The position numbers were made by a program, and so were the translations under genes. The notes beneath the pieces were generated by a model. It made no database searches and had not been told where the DNA came from. It was given only the letters and a program-made list of their open reading frames with translations. From Mesorhizobium jarvisii (lineage in GTDB: Bacteria; Pseudomonadota; Alphaproteobacteria; Rhizobiales; Rhizobiaceae), in contig NZ_QZXA01000008.1 in the NCBI RefSeq assembly GCF_003601985.1, forward strand, positions 248,001 to 312,000: DNA of 64,000 nucleotides, in the 5' to 3' direction. Below, piece by piece: positions 34,936 to 42,586 of this stretch (positions are counted from its first letter, which is position 1; each line of letters opens with the position of its first letter).

Positions 34936-35682
34936 TCAGACGAAGTCCTGAAGGTTCACATCCCGCAGCTTGGCCCCGCCAAGCAGCGCCCCGACCAGTT
35001 GATGCTTGAGGGCAAGGCACTGCGAGCGGGCGAGTTTCACGATGCCGGGAACGTCGCTCTTTTCGCAGGCCTGCAGCAATTGCTTCTGCTGTTCGATGAT
35101 CAGCGGCATGAAATCGCGCGACTTGAAGCCGAGATGGAGCGCCCGTTCCGACTGGTCGAGGATCTGGCTGAGCAGCTGTGCCAGCCGCAAATTCTCGGAA
35201 AGCTCGGCGATCGCCAGGCGGAAGGCACGATCGGCCGCGAGGAACGCAACAGGGCTGCGCAGCGTCTCCGGCTTCAGCACCTTTCTCGCCGCCAGCCTGA
35301 TCTCGTCCAGCCCGCGCTCGGTGATGCCCGTGGTGGCAACCCGGAACACTTCCGGCTCGACCAGGCTGCGCACGTCGAAGATCTCGTTGACGTCGCGTAG
35401 GGTCAGCGTGGTGATGACATAGCCGCGACGCGGCTCGCTCCTGACCAGACCCTCCTGCATGAGCCGGGCAAGTGCGGAGCGGATTGTCGCCTTCTTGATG
35501 CCGTAGCGTGCCTCGATCTGCTTTTCGGTCAGCGCTTCACCGGGGGACAGAACGCAAGCGACGATATCGCTCTTCAGCTGTTCGTAGGCCTGTTCGCTGC
35601 GCAGCACATCCGCCGTCGACAGCGCCGGCGTACCATCCGGGGACGCGGCCGATTTCGATGGCGTGGCTTTTGTCGGCTTCAT
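34936..35682 (-). CDS. GntR family regulator (FCD type)
   Basis: A 248-residue regulator. A low-complexity N-terminal tail (residues ~1-25, TPSKSAASPDG) precedes the winged helix (EQAYEQLKSDIVACVLSPGEALTEKQIE, then KKATIRSALARLMQEGLV) and an FCD effector domain (RSLVEPEVFRVA, FRLAIAELSENLRL). AAGGCGAG precedes the chosen ATG; another ATG 30 bases upstream is possible. It is divergent from a cupin gene, and two abutting palindromes lie between the starts. It most likely controls that cupin and itself. The effector is unknown, but FCD proteins usually bind carboxylates. Confidence 0.87.
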   Translation of the reverse strand: MKPTKATPSKSAASPDGTPALSTADVLRSEQAYEQLKSDIVACVLSPGEALTEKQIEARYGIKKATIRSALARLMQEGLVRSEPRRGYVITTLTLRDVNEIFDVRSLVEPEVFRVATTGITERGLDEIRLAARKVLKPETLRSPVAFLAADRAFRLAIAELSENLRLAQLLSQILDQSERALHLGFKSRDFMPLIIEQQKQLLQACEKSDVPGIVKLARSQCLALKHQLVGALLGGAKLRDVNLQDFV

Positions 35683-35720
35683 GCTTGTCTCGCCTTGCAT
35701 CGGTCTTGACATTGGCCATC

Positions 35721-35746
35721 TTAGCTATGCTAACTGAGCATCTCAG
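35721..35746. promoter_or_regulatory. Two abutting 13-bp palindromes, probable GntR operator
   Basis: TTAGCTATGCTAA (35721-35733) and CTGAGCATCTCAG (35734-35746) are each perfect palindromes with a three-base centre. They sit directly side by side in the 78-bp gap between the divergent regulator and cupin genes, the second ending just before the cupin ribosome site AGGAG. A bridging TGCT-AACTG-AGCA symmetry also exists. Confidence 0.65.
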
Positions 35747-35760
35747 TCAGGAGCTGTGGC

Positions 35761-36297
35761 ATGCCTCTATCGGCCGACTCCCCTCTCTACCGCGCGATCA
35801 GGGATATCGTCAACGCGGCGGCTGGCGCCAATCCCTTCGAGGACGTCAAGGCTGTCTTGAGCGACTATACCAACCGCTTCCATGCGCTCGGCGGGCTGGT
35901 TCACGAGGAGGAGGACGACGAGCTTTTGCTGCATGCCAGCCCGAAGCTGACGATCTACCACATCACGCTTTCGCCCGGGGTGCAGTATCCGCCGCATAAC
36001 CATCTGATGGACGCCCTGGTCGGCATCTATTGGGGCGGCGAGACCAATTTCATCTACCCGCTCGCCGGCGAAAAGGTCGACGAGCCGGAGCGGCAGGATT
36101 TTTCGGCGCCCGCGCTGGTGCACATGTCTTCCAGCACCATCCACTCGGTCGCCAATACCGGCAGCGCCCGCTCCGGCGCCCTGCATGTCTATCTCGGCGA
36201 TCTGCCGGGCACCGACCGCCAATTGTGGAGCCTGGCCGACAACCGGCCGGAACCGTTCGACAACGCCAGGTACATGGCCGGCGCACGGCCGATATAG
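35761..36297 (+). CDS. Cupin protein, cysteine-dioxygenase-like
   Basis: A 178-residue single-domain cupin. Motif 1, YPPHNHLMDALVGIYWGGETNFIY, supplies two histidines and a glutamate for metal binding; motif 2, HSVANTGSARSGALHVY, gives another histidine. It resembles the cysteine dioxygenase/ADO-like group of metal-dependent oxygenases or their uncharacterised relatives. The 58-residue helical N-terminus is typical of that group. It is the only gene between its divergent regulator and a convergent ATP-grasp gene, so it may form a one-gene catabolic response. The substrate is unknown. Confidence 0.78.
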   Translation: MPLSADSPLYRAIRDIVNAAAGANPFEDVKAVLSDYTNRFHALGGLVHEEEDDELLLHASPKLTIYHITLSPGVQYPPHNHLMDALVGIYWGGETNFIYPLAGEKVDEPERQDFSAPALVHMSSSTIHSVANTGSARSGALHVYLGDLPGTDRQLWSLADNRPEPFDNARYMAGARPI

Positions 36298-36304
36298 GCC
36301 AAGC

Positions 36305-37378
36305 CTAGCCGCTGCGGCGCTGACCGATAGATCGGCTTGCCGCCGTCGCCGCCATGGCATCGGCGAGGCTCAGGCGCCATTGCTGGCGGCAATAGGCGCG
36401 GAAATCGAAGCAGGGAAGGCCGGGGCAGACCTCGAATTCGATCAGGTGAACCGTGTCGTCGGCCTCGACGCGCAGGTCGATGGAAAACACGTCGCGCAGG
36501 CCGAGCCCGCCGATCAGCCGCCCGGCGATCGCCCTGACCCTGGCGTCGGCGACCGGCTGGGCATCGGCGACGGCGACGAGCTCCGGTTCGGCATAAAGTC
36601 CTGCCGCCTTCGCCGCCTCGCCGGTTTCGCCGTAGAGCGCCATGCTGTCGGCCATGGTCTGGAAATCCGCGCCGGAATCGACAAAGGCGATGCCGAGCGC
36701 CTCGACACCGGTTTGCGGCGTCAGCCCGAGGAAGCTGGCGCGCACATTGCGGCCGGCGACATAGGGCTGGACGACGACATCGTCGCGATAGGCGGCGAAG
36801 ACGCGCCGGCTAAGCTCCAGCGCATGGGCCAGCTCATAGCACCGGGAATCCGGCCAGATGCCTATCTTAGCGCCAAGCCGATTGGGCTTGACGAACCAGC
36901 CGGCGGCGGAGGCCGGCGGCTCGACCAGCCATTTGCCATCGCGGGCAAGGCCGGCCTGCGGCGCCGGCAGGCCGAGCGCGCCAAGGACGGCGCCGGAGCG
37001 GAACTTGTCCTGGCAGAGCGCGAACAGCGAATCGTCGGCTCCGATCGTCCGCAACCCCTTGAGCCGGGCCAGCGCAGGAGCCGCGCCGCCACGGAAATAG
37101 GCGACGCCGTCAGACAACGTCCAGACCAGCGTGTTCTCAACATCCTCACCCTCAAGCGCCACGGCGGCATCGTCGAGCGCCACCGGCGCAAAGGCGAGAC
37201 CGCGCGCCTCGCAGGCGGCGGCGAGGGCCGCGAATTCGGGGGCGATATCCGTCGACTGCGCCAGGTAGGACGAGATTTCGGTGGCGCGCCGCGGCGGGAA
37301 GCCGTCGGCGACCAGCCGGTCGAAGCAGGCCTTTTCCGGCTCGTAGACAAGGATCAGCTTCGGCTTGCGGCTCGACAT
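36305..37378 (-). CDS. ATP-grasp protein, D-alanine:D-alanine ligase-like
   Basis: A 357-residue protein. The C-terminal half has ATP-grasp features: GWFVKPNRLGAKIGIWPDS (lysine and flexible loop), VVVQPYVAGRNVRASFLG, and the metal-binding end HLIEFEVCPGLPCFDFRAYC, where the usual Asn-Pro is replaced by Cys-Pro. The N-terminal region is unlike housekeeping Ddl. Such proteins join an amino or carboxyl group using ATP in small peptide or cofactor synthesis. It stands alone, convergent with the cupin gene and with an upstream gap of 152 bp. I cannot name a product. Confidence 0.65.
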   Translation of the reverse strand: MSSRKPKLILVYEPEKACFDRLVADGFPPRRATEISSYLAQSTDIAPEFAALAAACEARGLAFAPVALDDAAVALEGEDVENTLVWTLSDGVAYFRGGAAPALARLKGLRTIGADDSLFALCQDKFRSGAVLGALGLPAPQAGLARDGKWLVEPPASAAGWFVKPNRLGAKIGIWPDSRCYELAHALELSRRVFAAYRDDVVVQPYVAGRNVRASFLGLTPQTGVEALGIAFVDSGADFQTMADSMALYGETGEAAKAAGLYAEPELVAVADAQPVADARVRAIAGRLIGGLGLRDVFSIDLRVEADDTVHLIEFEVCPGLPCFDFRAYCRQQWRLSLADAMAATAASRSIGQRRSG

Positions 37379-37530
37379 GAGATGGACGATTCCCGGCGAT
37401 GCGATCGCCTACCATCGCACGGCCGACGCAAACAGCTTTCGCGAAACCGACCCAAGCCGGACGCCTGCGTGACAACACCGCTATGAAGAGGGGCGGCGCC
37501 GATCGCCCAGTCTGTTCGGGCGCTCTCTGT

Positions 37531-38403
37531 TCAGGCGATCAGCACGCGCGGTTCGAACCGGCCGTTGACGGGGATGTCGATAAGGAAGGTCATGCCCGCC
37601 TGCGGATCGAGCTTGCGCTGCTTGTCGTCCTTGCCCTTCCAGGCCGAGGTCACCGCCAGACGGTCGGCCTTGGCGCCGACAAAGGCCGGACAGGAGGCCT
37701 GCGTCACCGGCATGGGAATTTCGCGCAGCAATGCGCCATCGGGCGAATAGGCCTTCACCGCCGCGCCGCCCCAGACGGCATTCCACAGCACGCCATCGCG
37801 GTCGACGACGGAACCGTCGACATAGCCCTTCGAGGAGCGATGGTCGACGAACACTTTCGGTACGCCAACCGGCAGGCCAGTCGCCGGATCGCAGGCGACG
37901 CGCATCAACAGGCCGGTCGCGGTGTCGGTGTAATAGGCGATCGTCCCGTCCTGCGAAAAGCAGATCGAGTTCGACACGGTGATGTCCGAAAACAGGCGGC
38001 GCAACTCGCCCCTGAAAAACCAGTAGATCGCGCCCGCACCCTTGCTCTCGTCCTTGGCCATCGTGCCGACCCAAAAGGCACCGCAGGGATGGACGCGGGA
38101 ATCGTTGGAGCGGGTGAGCGGATTGTCGGCCTCGATGGGCGTATGCAGCGTCATCGCACCGGTCGCGACATCGCGGACAAAAAGCCCGGTCTCGGTGGCG
38201 ATCAGCTGGCGCTGGTCGTCGATGATGGCGATGGCGCTGGCCATCTGGCCAAGCTCGTGGATTTTCAGCGCGCCCGTGAGCGGCTTTTCCAGAAGCTTGC
38301 CGTTGACGATATCGAACCAGAACAGCGCATCGCTGGCCGGATCGTAGCTCGGGCCTTCGCCGAGCTGGCAGATGTGATCGGAAAAAACCGAAACTTCGCT
38401 CAT
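37531..38403 (-). CDS. SMP-30/gluconolactonase family protein (sugar lactonase)
   Basis: A six-bladed beta-propeller lactonase of about 290 residues. The metal-ligand Glu is in LGEGPSYD at the N-terminus. The SNDSRVHPCGAFWVGTM motif is typical of sugar lactonases, and VSNSICFSQDG and YVDGSVVDRDG follow. It is the last gene of an operon in which every pair overlaps by 1-4 bases. With a sugar dehydrogenase, dgoK and dgoA upstream, it probably opens galactono-lactone to galactonate. Two ATGs in tandem are possible; the second has GGAG at better spacing. Confidence 0.9.
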   Translation of the reverse strand: MSEVSVFSDHICQLGEGPSYDPASDALFWFDIVNGKLLEKPLTGALKIHELGQMASAIAIIDDQRQLIATETGLFVRDVATGAMTLHTPIEADNPLTRSNDSRVHPCGAFWVGTMAKDESKGAGAIYWFFRGELRRLFSDITVSNSICFSQDGTIAYYTDTATGLLMRVACDPATGLPVGVPKVFVDHRSSKGYVDGSVVDRDGVLWNAVWGGAAVKAYSPDGALLREIPMPVTQASCPAFVGAKADRLAVTSAWKGKDDKQRKLDPQAGMTFLIDIPVNGRFEPRVLIA

Positions 38404-39041
38404 CATGCTTCTCCGAACACCGCGTCCCATGCCGCGACGGCGGCGTGCGCACGCGCCGCGACGTCGTCGACGCTCATGCCGGGCTTGAACAGGCTTGAGC
38501 CCAGGCCGAACACCGTGACGCCCACCGCCTTGTAGCCGGCAAAATCCTTCTCCGAAACGCCGCCAACGGCACCGACCAGCGTCTGCGCCGGCAGCACCGC
38601 CCGGATGGCGGAAATGCCGGATGCGCCGAGCGCGCTCGCCGGAAAGAATTTCAAGGCCGAAGCGCCCAGCCGGATCGCCTGGAAGGCTTCCGTCGGCGTG
38701 AACACGCCAGGCATGGTCACCATGCCGTAGTGCATAGCGCGCGCCATCACCTCGGCATCGATGTTGGGGCTGACCAGCAGCCGCCCGCCGGCCTGGTGCA
38801 GGCCGTCGACATCGGCCGCCGTCAACACCGTGCCGGCCCCGATCAAGGCCGACTTCGGCAGCACTTGGACAATCCTGGCGATCGACGAGAAGGGCTGGGG
38901 CGAGTTGAGCGGCACTTCGATCGCCTCGATGCCGGCATCGAACAGCGCCTGCCCCATGGCAATCGCCTCGGCGGGTTTCAGGCCACGCAGGATGGCGACC
39001 AGCCCGCGCTTGAGTTTTGGAAAGGCTGCGGTCTCGGTCAT
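38403..39041 (-). CDS. dgoA: 2-dehydro-3-deoxy-6-phosphogalactonate aldolase
   Basis: A class I aldolase of 212 residues in the KDPG/KDPGal family, cleaving 2-keto-3-deoxy-6-phosphogalactonate into pyruvate and glyceraldehyde-3-phosphate. The motifs LVAILRGLKPAEA, GIEAIEVPLNSP, IGAGTVLTAADVD, the SPN loop, and the Schiff-base lysine in ASALKFFPAS are present. The VPLNSP variant separates DgoA from KDPG aldolase, which has VT.R at that place. ATGA overlaps link it to dgoK upstream and the lactonase downstream. Confidence 0.93.
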   Translation of the reverse strand: MTETAAFPKLKRGLVAILRGLKPAEAIAMGQALFDAGIEAIEVPLNSPQPFSSIARIVQVLPKSALIGAGTVLTAADVDGLHQAGGRLLVSPNIDAEVMARAMHYGMVTMPGVFTPTEAFQAIRLGASALKFFPASALGASGISAIRAVLPAQTLVGAVGGVSEKDFAGYKAVGVTVFGLGSSLFKPGMSVDDVAARAHAAVAAWDAVFGEA

Positions 39042-39997
39042 GCCAAGGCTCCGGTTCTGGCGATCATGCCGTTTTCGCGCGCGGCTTCGGTGAGTCCGGC
39101 GCGCACCGCTTCGTCGGCGTCGACGGCGCGGACGGCAAGCCCTGCGAGGTCGAGTGCAGCCTGGTAGAGCACAGCGAGCGTACCCGAGGCAATCAGCACG
39201 ACCGGCGCATCGCCGGCGCCATATCGGCGCTTCGCCGAGGCGATCTCGCCGCCGATCAAAAGCCCGGACAGGCAGGCCGCCGCATCTTCCGACTTCAGGT
39301 CCTGCAAGAGCCCGGCGGCACGGATGGCAAACAGCTTCGAGGTGACATCGCCACCCTCGCCGAGCGCGCGTTCGCACCATTGCCGGAAGAATGGATTGTC
39401 CCCGGTGACGGGAGCCGGATGCTCGCCCAGCGAATGCTTGAGGATGGAGTGCGCGGCCAGCACCGAAAACAACTCGCCGGTCGGCCATGTGCCGAAGCCG
39501 GCAACCGCGCCATCCTCGACCAGCACCCATTTCGAATGGGTGCCGGGCATGCAGGCGAGATGTCGCCCCTTTGCCGGCAAACCGGCGCCGGCCAATTGTG
39601 TTTCCTCACCGCGCATGACATCGGGCGCATCGGCCAGGCGCTGGGCGAGGCCCGGCACGATGCGGATGTCGCGTTTCTGATCAGCCACGCGAGCGGCACC
39701 GCCAAGGATGGCGCCGATCGGCGCCGGTACGGTCACATACGGCGCCTCGATCCAGCCCTGACGAGAGCCGGCCATGCCGCAGATGATGACGGGCAGTGTT
39801 TCCGGCGCGCCCATGGCGGCCAGATGGCCTTCCAGAACGTTCGAAAATCCTTTCTCGCGCGCGGTGATCAGGCCGTCATCGCCGCGGCGCTCGGCCAGCA
39901 CCTTGCCGCTGCCGTCGATCAGCCATGCGCGAAGCCGGGTCGTGCCCCAATCGAGCGCGGCGACCGCCGGAGCGTTGCCGGCAAATTCCGGGCTCAC
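39038..39997 (-). CDS. dgoK: 2-dehydro-3-deoxygalactonokinase
   Basis: A 319-residue ASKHA-fold kinase that phosphorylates 2-keto-3-deoxygalactonate. The phosphate-1 motif ALDWGTTRLRAW is near residue 15, and the family segments CGMAGSRQGW, MRGEETQL, PGTHSKWV and FGTWPTGELF follow in order. The start is GTG in a GTGA overlap with the SDR stop. It acts just before DgoA in the De Ley-Doudoroff route. Confidence 0.93.
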   Translation of the reverse strand: MSPEFAGNAPAVAALDWGTTRLRAWLIDGSGKVLAERRGDDGLITAREKGFSNVLEGHLAAMGAPETLPVIICGMAGSRQGWIEAPYVTVPAPIGAILGGAARVADQKRDIRIVPGLAQRLADAPDVMRGEETQLAGAGLPAKGRHLACMPGTHSKWVLVEDGAVAGFGTWPTGELFSVLAAHSILKHSLGEHPAPVTGDNPFFRQWCERALGEGGDVTSKLFAIRAAGLLQDLKSEDAAACLSGLLIGGEIASAKRRYGAGDAPVVLIASGTLAVLYQAALDLAGLAVRAVDADEAVRAGLTEAARENGMIARTGALA

Positions 39998-40761
39998 AGA
40001 AAACCTCCGTCGACGATCAGCATCTGCGCGGTCAGCATGCGCGAGGCGTCCGAGGCGAGGAACAGCACCGTGCCGACCATGTCGTCCGGGCGCATGACCT
40101 CCTTGATGCACTGCTTGGCGACATGGGCGGCAAGCGCCCCTTCGGTCACCCAGCGTTCCTGCTGCCGTTCGGTGATCACCCAGCCTGGCGCGACGGCGTT
40201 GACGCGGATGCGGTCGGGCCCGAGCTTGCCGGCCAGCCCCTTGGTGAGGCCGAGGATGCCCGCCTTGGCGGCGGTATAGGCTGGCATGTCAGGGTGGTTG
40301 ATGAGGTAGGATGTCGAGGTGAAGTTGATGATCGAGCCGCCGCCGGCCCGCTTCATGCCCGGCGCCACCGCCTGCGCGGTGAAGAAATGTGGTCTGAGGT
40401 TGATCGCCTGGTTGTTGTCCCAGAACTCCACCGTCACGTCCTCGACGGCGTGGCGCTCGTCCCAGGCGGCATTGTTGACCAGCACGGTGATATCGCCATG
40501 CGCCTGTGCCGCCCTGGCAGCCGAGGCGCGCAGCGCCTCGATGTCGCGCAGGTCGGTCTTGAGGTAGAGCGGCCGGCGGCCGAATTCCTTCTCGATGCGG
40601 TCGGCAAGCAGCGTGCTCGGCCCCTCGGCGATGTCGATGAAGGCGACATTGGCACCCTGGCGCACGAAACCCTCGGTCAGCGCCGCGCCGATCCCGGAAC
40701 CGCCGCCGGTGATCAGCACCGAGGCTCCCTTGAGGTCGGCAAAATCCGCCGATGGCATCAT
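39994..40761 (-). CDS. SDR family dehydrogenase, probable D-galactose 1-dehydrogenase
   Basis: A 255-residue NAD(P)-dependent SDR. The cofactor motif TGGGSGIGA, the LVNNAAWDERH strand, catalytic Ser in NFTSTSY, the YTAAK dyad and the C-terminal MLIVDGGFL are present. It heads the operon with GGGAGAG before tandem ATGs. A dehydrogenase leading dgoK, dgoA and a lactonase is best read as the first step of oxidative galactose (or L-arabinose/D-fucose) breakdown, forming the lactone. The sugar is inferred from the operon. Confidence 0.83.
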   Translation of the reverse strand: MMPSADFADLKGASVLITGGGSGIGAALTEGFVRQGANVAFIDIAEGPSTLLADRIEKEFGRRPLYLKTDLRDIEALRASAARAAQAHGDITVLVNNAAWDERHAVEDVTVEFWDNNQAINLRPHFFTAQAVAPGMKRAGGGSIINFTSTSYLINHPDMPAYTAAKAGILGLTKGLAGKLGPDRIRVNAVAPGWVITERQQERWVTEGALAAHVAKQCIKEVMRPDDMVGTVLFLASDASRMLTAQMLIVDGGFL

Positions 40762-40777
40762 ATTCTTCTCTCCCGGC

Positions 40778-40878
40778 GCATGACCCCGAAAATCGGATCG
40801 ATTTTCGGATAGGGATCATGCGCAAATATAAGTTGCTACAGCGTCTTTTGCGCGTCCCAAGGACGCGCGGTGCTGTAG
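40778..40878. repeat. Pair of palindromic repeats upstream of the galactose operon
   Basis: The first hairpin (40778-40821) pairs GCATGACCCCGAAAATCGG with CGATTTTCGG...GATCATGC. The CGAAAATCG/GATCATGC core is a familiar dispersed element in rhizobia. The second (40836-40878) pairs CTACAGC...GCGCGTCC with GGACGCGC...GCTGTAG. Both lie in the promoter region of the SDR gene. Confidence 0.7.
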
Positions 40879-41027
40879 GCATGAACGGCGCGCATCCTAG
40901 CCACGCAAGTCGCGCGGGCAAGGGCGAAACGTCGGATTTGCAGGCTTATGTCGGACAAAACGACAATGCGCCGCACCGGAAGCGCGCCGCGATATCGGCG
41001 GAATGTCGATTAGGCCGAAAGCGCCGG

Positions 41028-42377
41028 TCAGATCGCCTTGGCGCGCAGGGCGCCACGGAAGGAATCGCGGAGATAGCCGAGCGTGGCGTCGGCATCGACC
41101 GGCTTGCCGAACAGATAACCCTGCCCGCCGGCGCAGCCGAACTGGACCAGGCGATCGGCCTGCGCTTCCTCTTCTATGCCTTCGGCGACCACATCCATGC
41201 CCAACCCTTCGCACATGGCGAGAATGGCGCGGATGATGTGTTCGGACGGGCGGTCGTCGAGAATGGAGGCGACGAAGGCGCGGTCGATCTTGAGCTTGTC
41301 GAAATGGAATTCGCGCAGGCGGCCGAGCGAAGACTGGCCGGTGCCGAAATCGTCGAGCGAGACGCGGATGCCGACGCGCCGCAGATCCTCGACGATCTGC
41401 GCGGCGGAGGCCGGGTCGTTCATCAGGCCGGTCTCGGTGATCTCGATCTCGAGACGGCGCGGATCGAAGCCGGTGCGGTCGAGGATCGCCAATATGTGCA
41501 GGCCGGTGTTCTGGTCGACGAGCTGCGAGGGCGACAGGTTGAAGGACAGGAACAGGTCGCTCGGCCAGCTCCTCGCCGCCTCGGTCGCCTTGCGCAGCAC
41601 CAGCTGCGACAGCGGGCCGATGATGCCGCGCTCCTCGGCGATGGGGATGAAGACCGTCGGCGGCACGGCACCGAGATCGCGATCGGTCCAGCGCGCCAGC
41701 GTCTCGAAGCCGATGGTGCGGCGCGTGGTGAGGTCGACGATCGGCTGGAAATGCGGTTCCACCTCGCCGGCCGAGACGGCGCGGCGCAGCGCCTGCTCGA
41801 TGCGGGTGACGCGCTTGGCCGCCTCTTCCATCTCGCGGGTGTAGACGACGACGCGGCCACGGCCGGAACGCTTGGCGTGGTAGAGCGCCGTCTCGGCCTT
41901 GTTGACGAGGATCTCGGTGGTCTCGTCGCCGGAATAGAACAGCGAGCAGCCGACCGAGGCCGACAGCCTGGCGGTGCGTTCGCCGACATCGTAGGGCGCC
42001 GACAGGATCTCGATCAGCATGCGGGCTTTTTCCGCCGCCGCGTCCTCGGAGAACACCAGCGGATAGAGGAAGGCGAATTCGTCGGCGCCGATGCGGCAGA
42101 CCGTCGAATGGCCGTCCATCGAGGCGCGCAGCCGCATGGCGACCTGGATCAGGATGTCGTCGCCGGCCTTGTGACCGAACAGATCGTTGATCGGCTTGAA
42201 GCCGTCGAGGTCGAGAATGCCGACTGTGAAGGGCGCGGGATCATCGGCGCGGTCGCTGATCAGGCGATCGACCTTGTCGAAGAAGCGGCGATGGTTGCCA
42301 AGCCCGGTCAACGGATCGGTGAAGGCCAGATCCGTGCTCTCCCTGTTTGCCTGACCGGTGCCAAACGGAGTTTGCAT
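41028..42377 (-). CDS. GGDEF-EAL cyclic-di-GMP enzyme
   Basis: A 449-residue soluble protein with a diguanylate cyclase-like domain (about 20-180) followed by an EAL phosphodiesterase domain (about 195-440). The GGDEF site reads RIGADEFA, a GADEF variant, with DLDGFKPINDLFGHKAGDDIL before it. The EAL site reads ETL in GFETLAR, and the remaining metal and catalytic residues (NLSPSQ, EITETGL, LDDFGTG, KIDR, VAEGIE, QGYLFGKP) are intact. Hydrolysis of c-di-GMP is therefore the more certain activity. No sensor or membrane segment is present. The ATG of MQTPFG is chosen; GGGACACC lies upstream. Confidence 0.88.
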   Translation of the reverse strand: MQTPFGTGQANRESTDLAFTDPLTGLGNHRRFFDKVDRLISDRADDPAPFTVGILDLDGFKPINDLFGHKAGDDILIQVAMRLRASMDGHSTVCRIGADEFAFLYPLVFSEDAAAEKARMLIEILSAPYDVGERTARLSASVGCSLFYSGDETTEILVNKAETALYHAKRSGRGRVVVYTREMEEAAKRVTRIEQALRRAVSAGEVEPHFQPIVDLTTRRTIGFETLARWTDRDLGAVPPTVFIPIAEERGIIGPLSQLVLRKATEAARSWPSDLFLSFNLSPSQLVDQNTGLHILAILDRTGFDPRRLEIEITETGLMNDPASAAQIVEDLRRVGIRVSLDDFGTGQSSLGRLREFHFDKLKIDRAFVASILDDRPSEHIIRAILAMCEGLGMDVVAEGIEEEAQADRLVQFGCAGGQGYLFGKPVDADATLGYLRDSFRGALRAKAI

Positions 42378-42586
42378 CGGTGTCCCTGTTTTAACGTCGG
42401 AATTTGTGTCGGAGACTGCCAGCAAACCCTTTAGGAAACGTATCTCGAAAATCGATTTTTCGCGGCCGGAACGTAATCCGGAAAAACGGAATCCGGGTTT
42501 CACCGGCGATCTTGCCGGGGCAGAAAGCCGGATACCCCGGGAAGCCGGCTAAACCAAGCGTCAAGCCTTTGTTTTCGCGCTGATTT

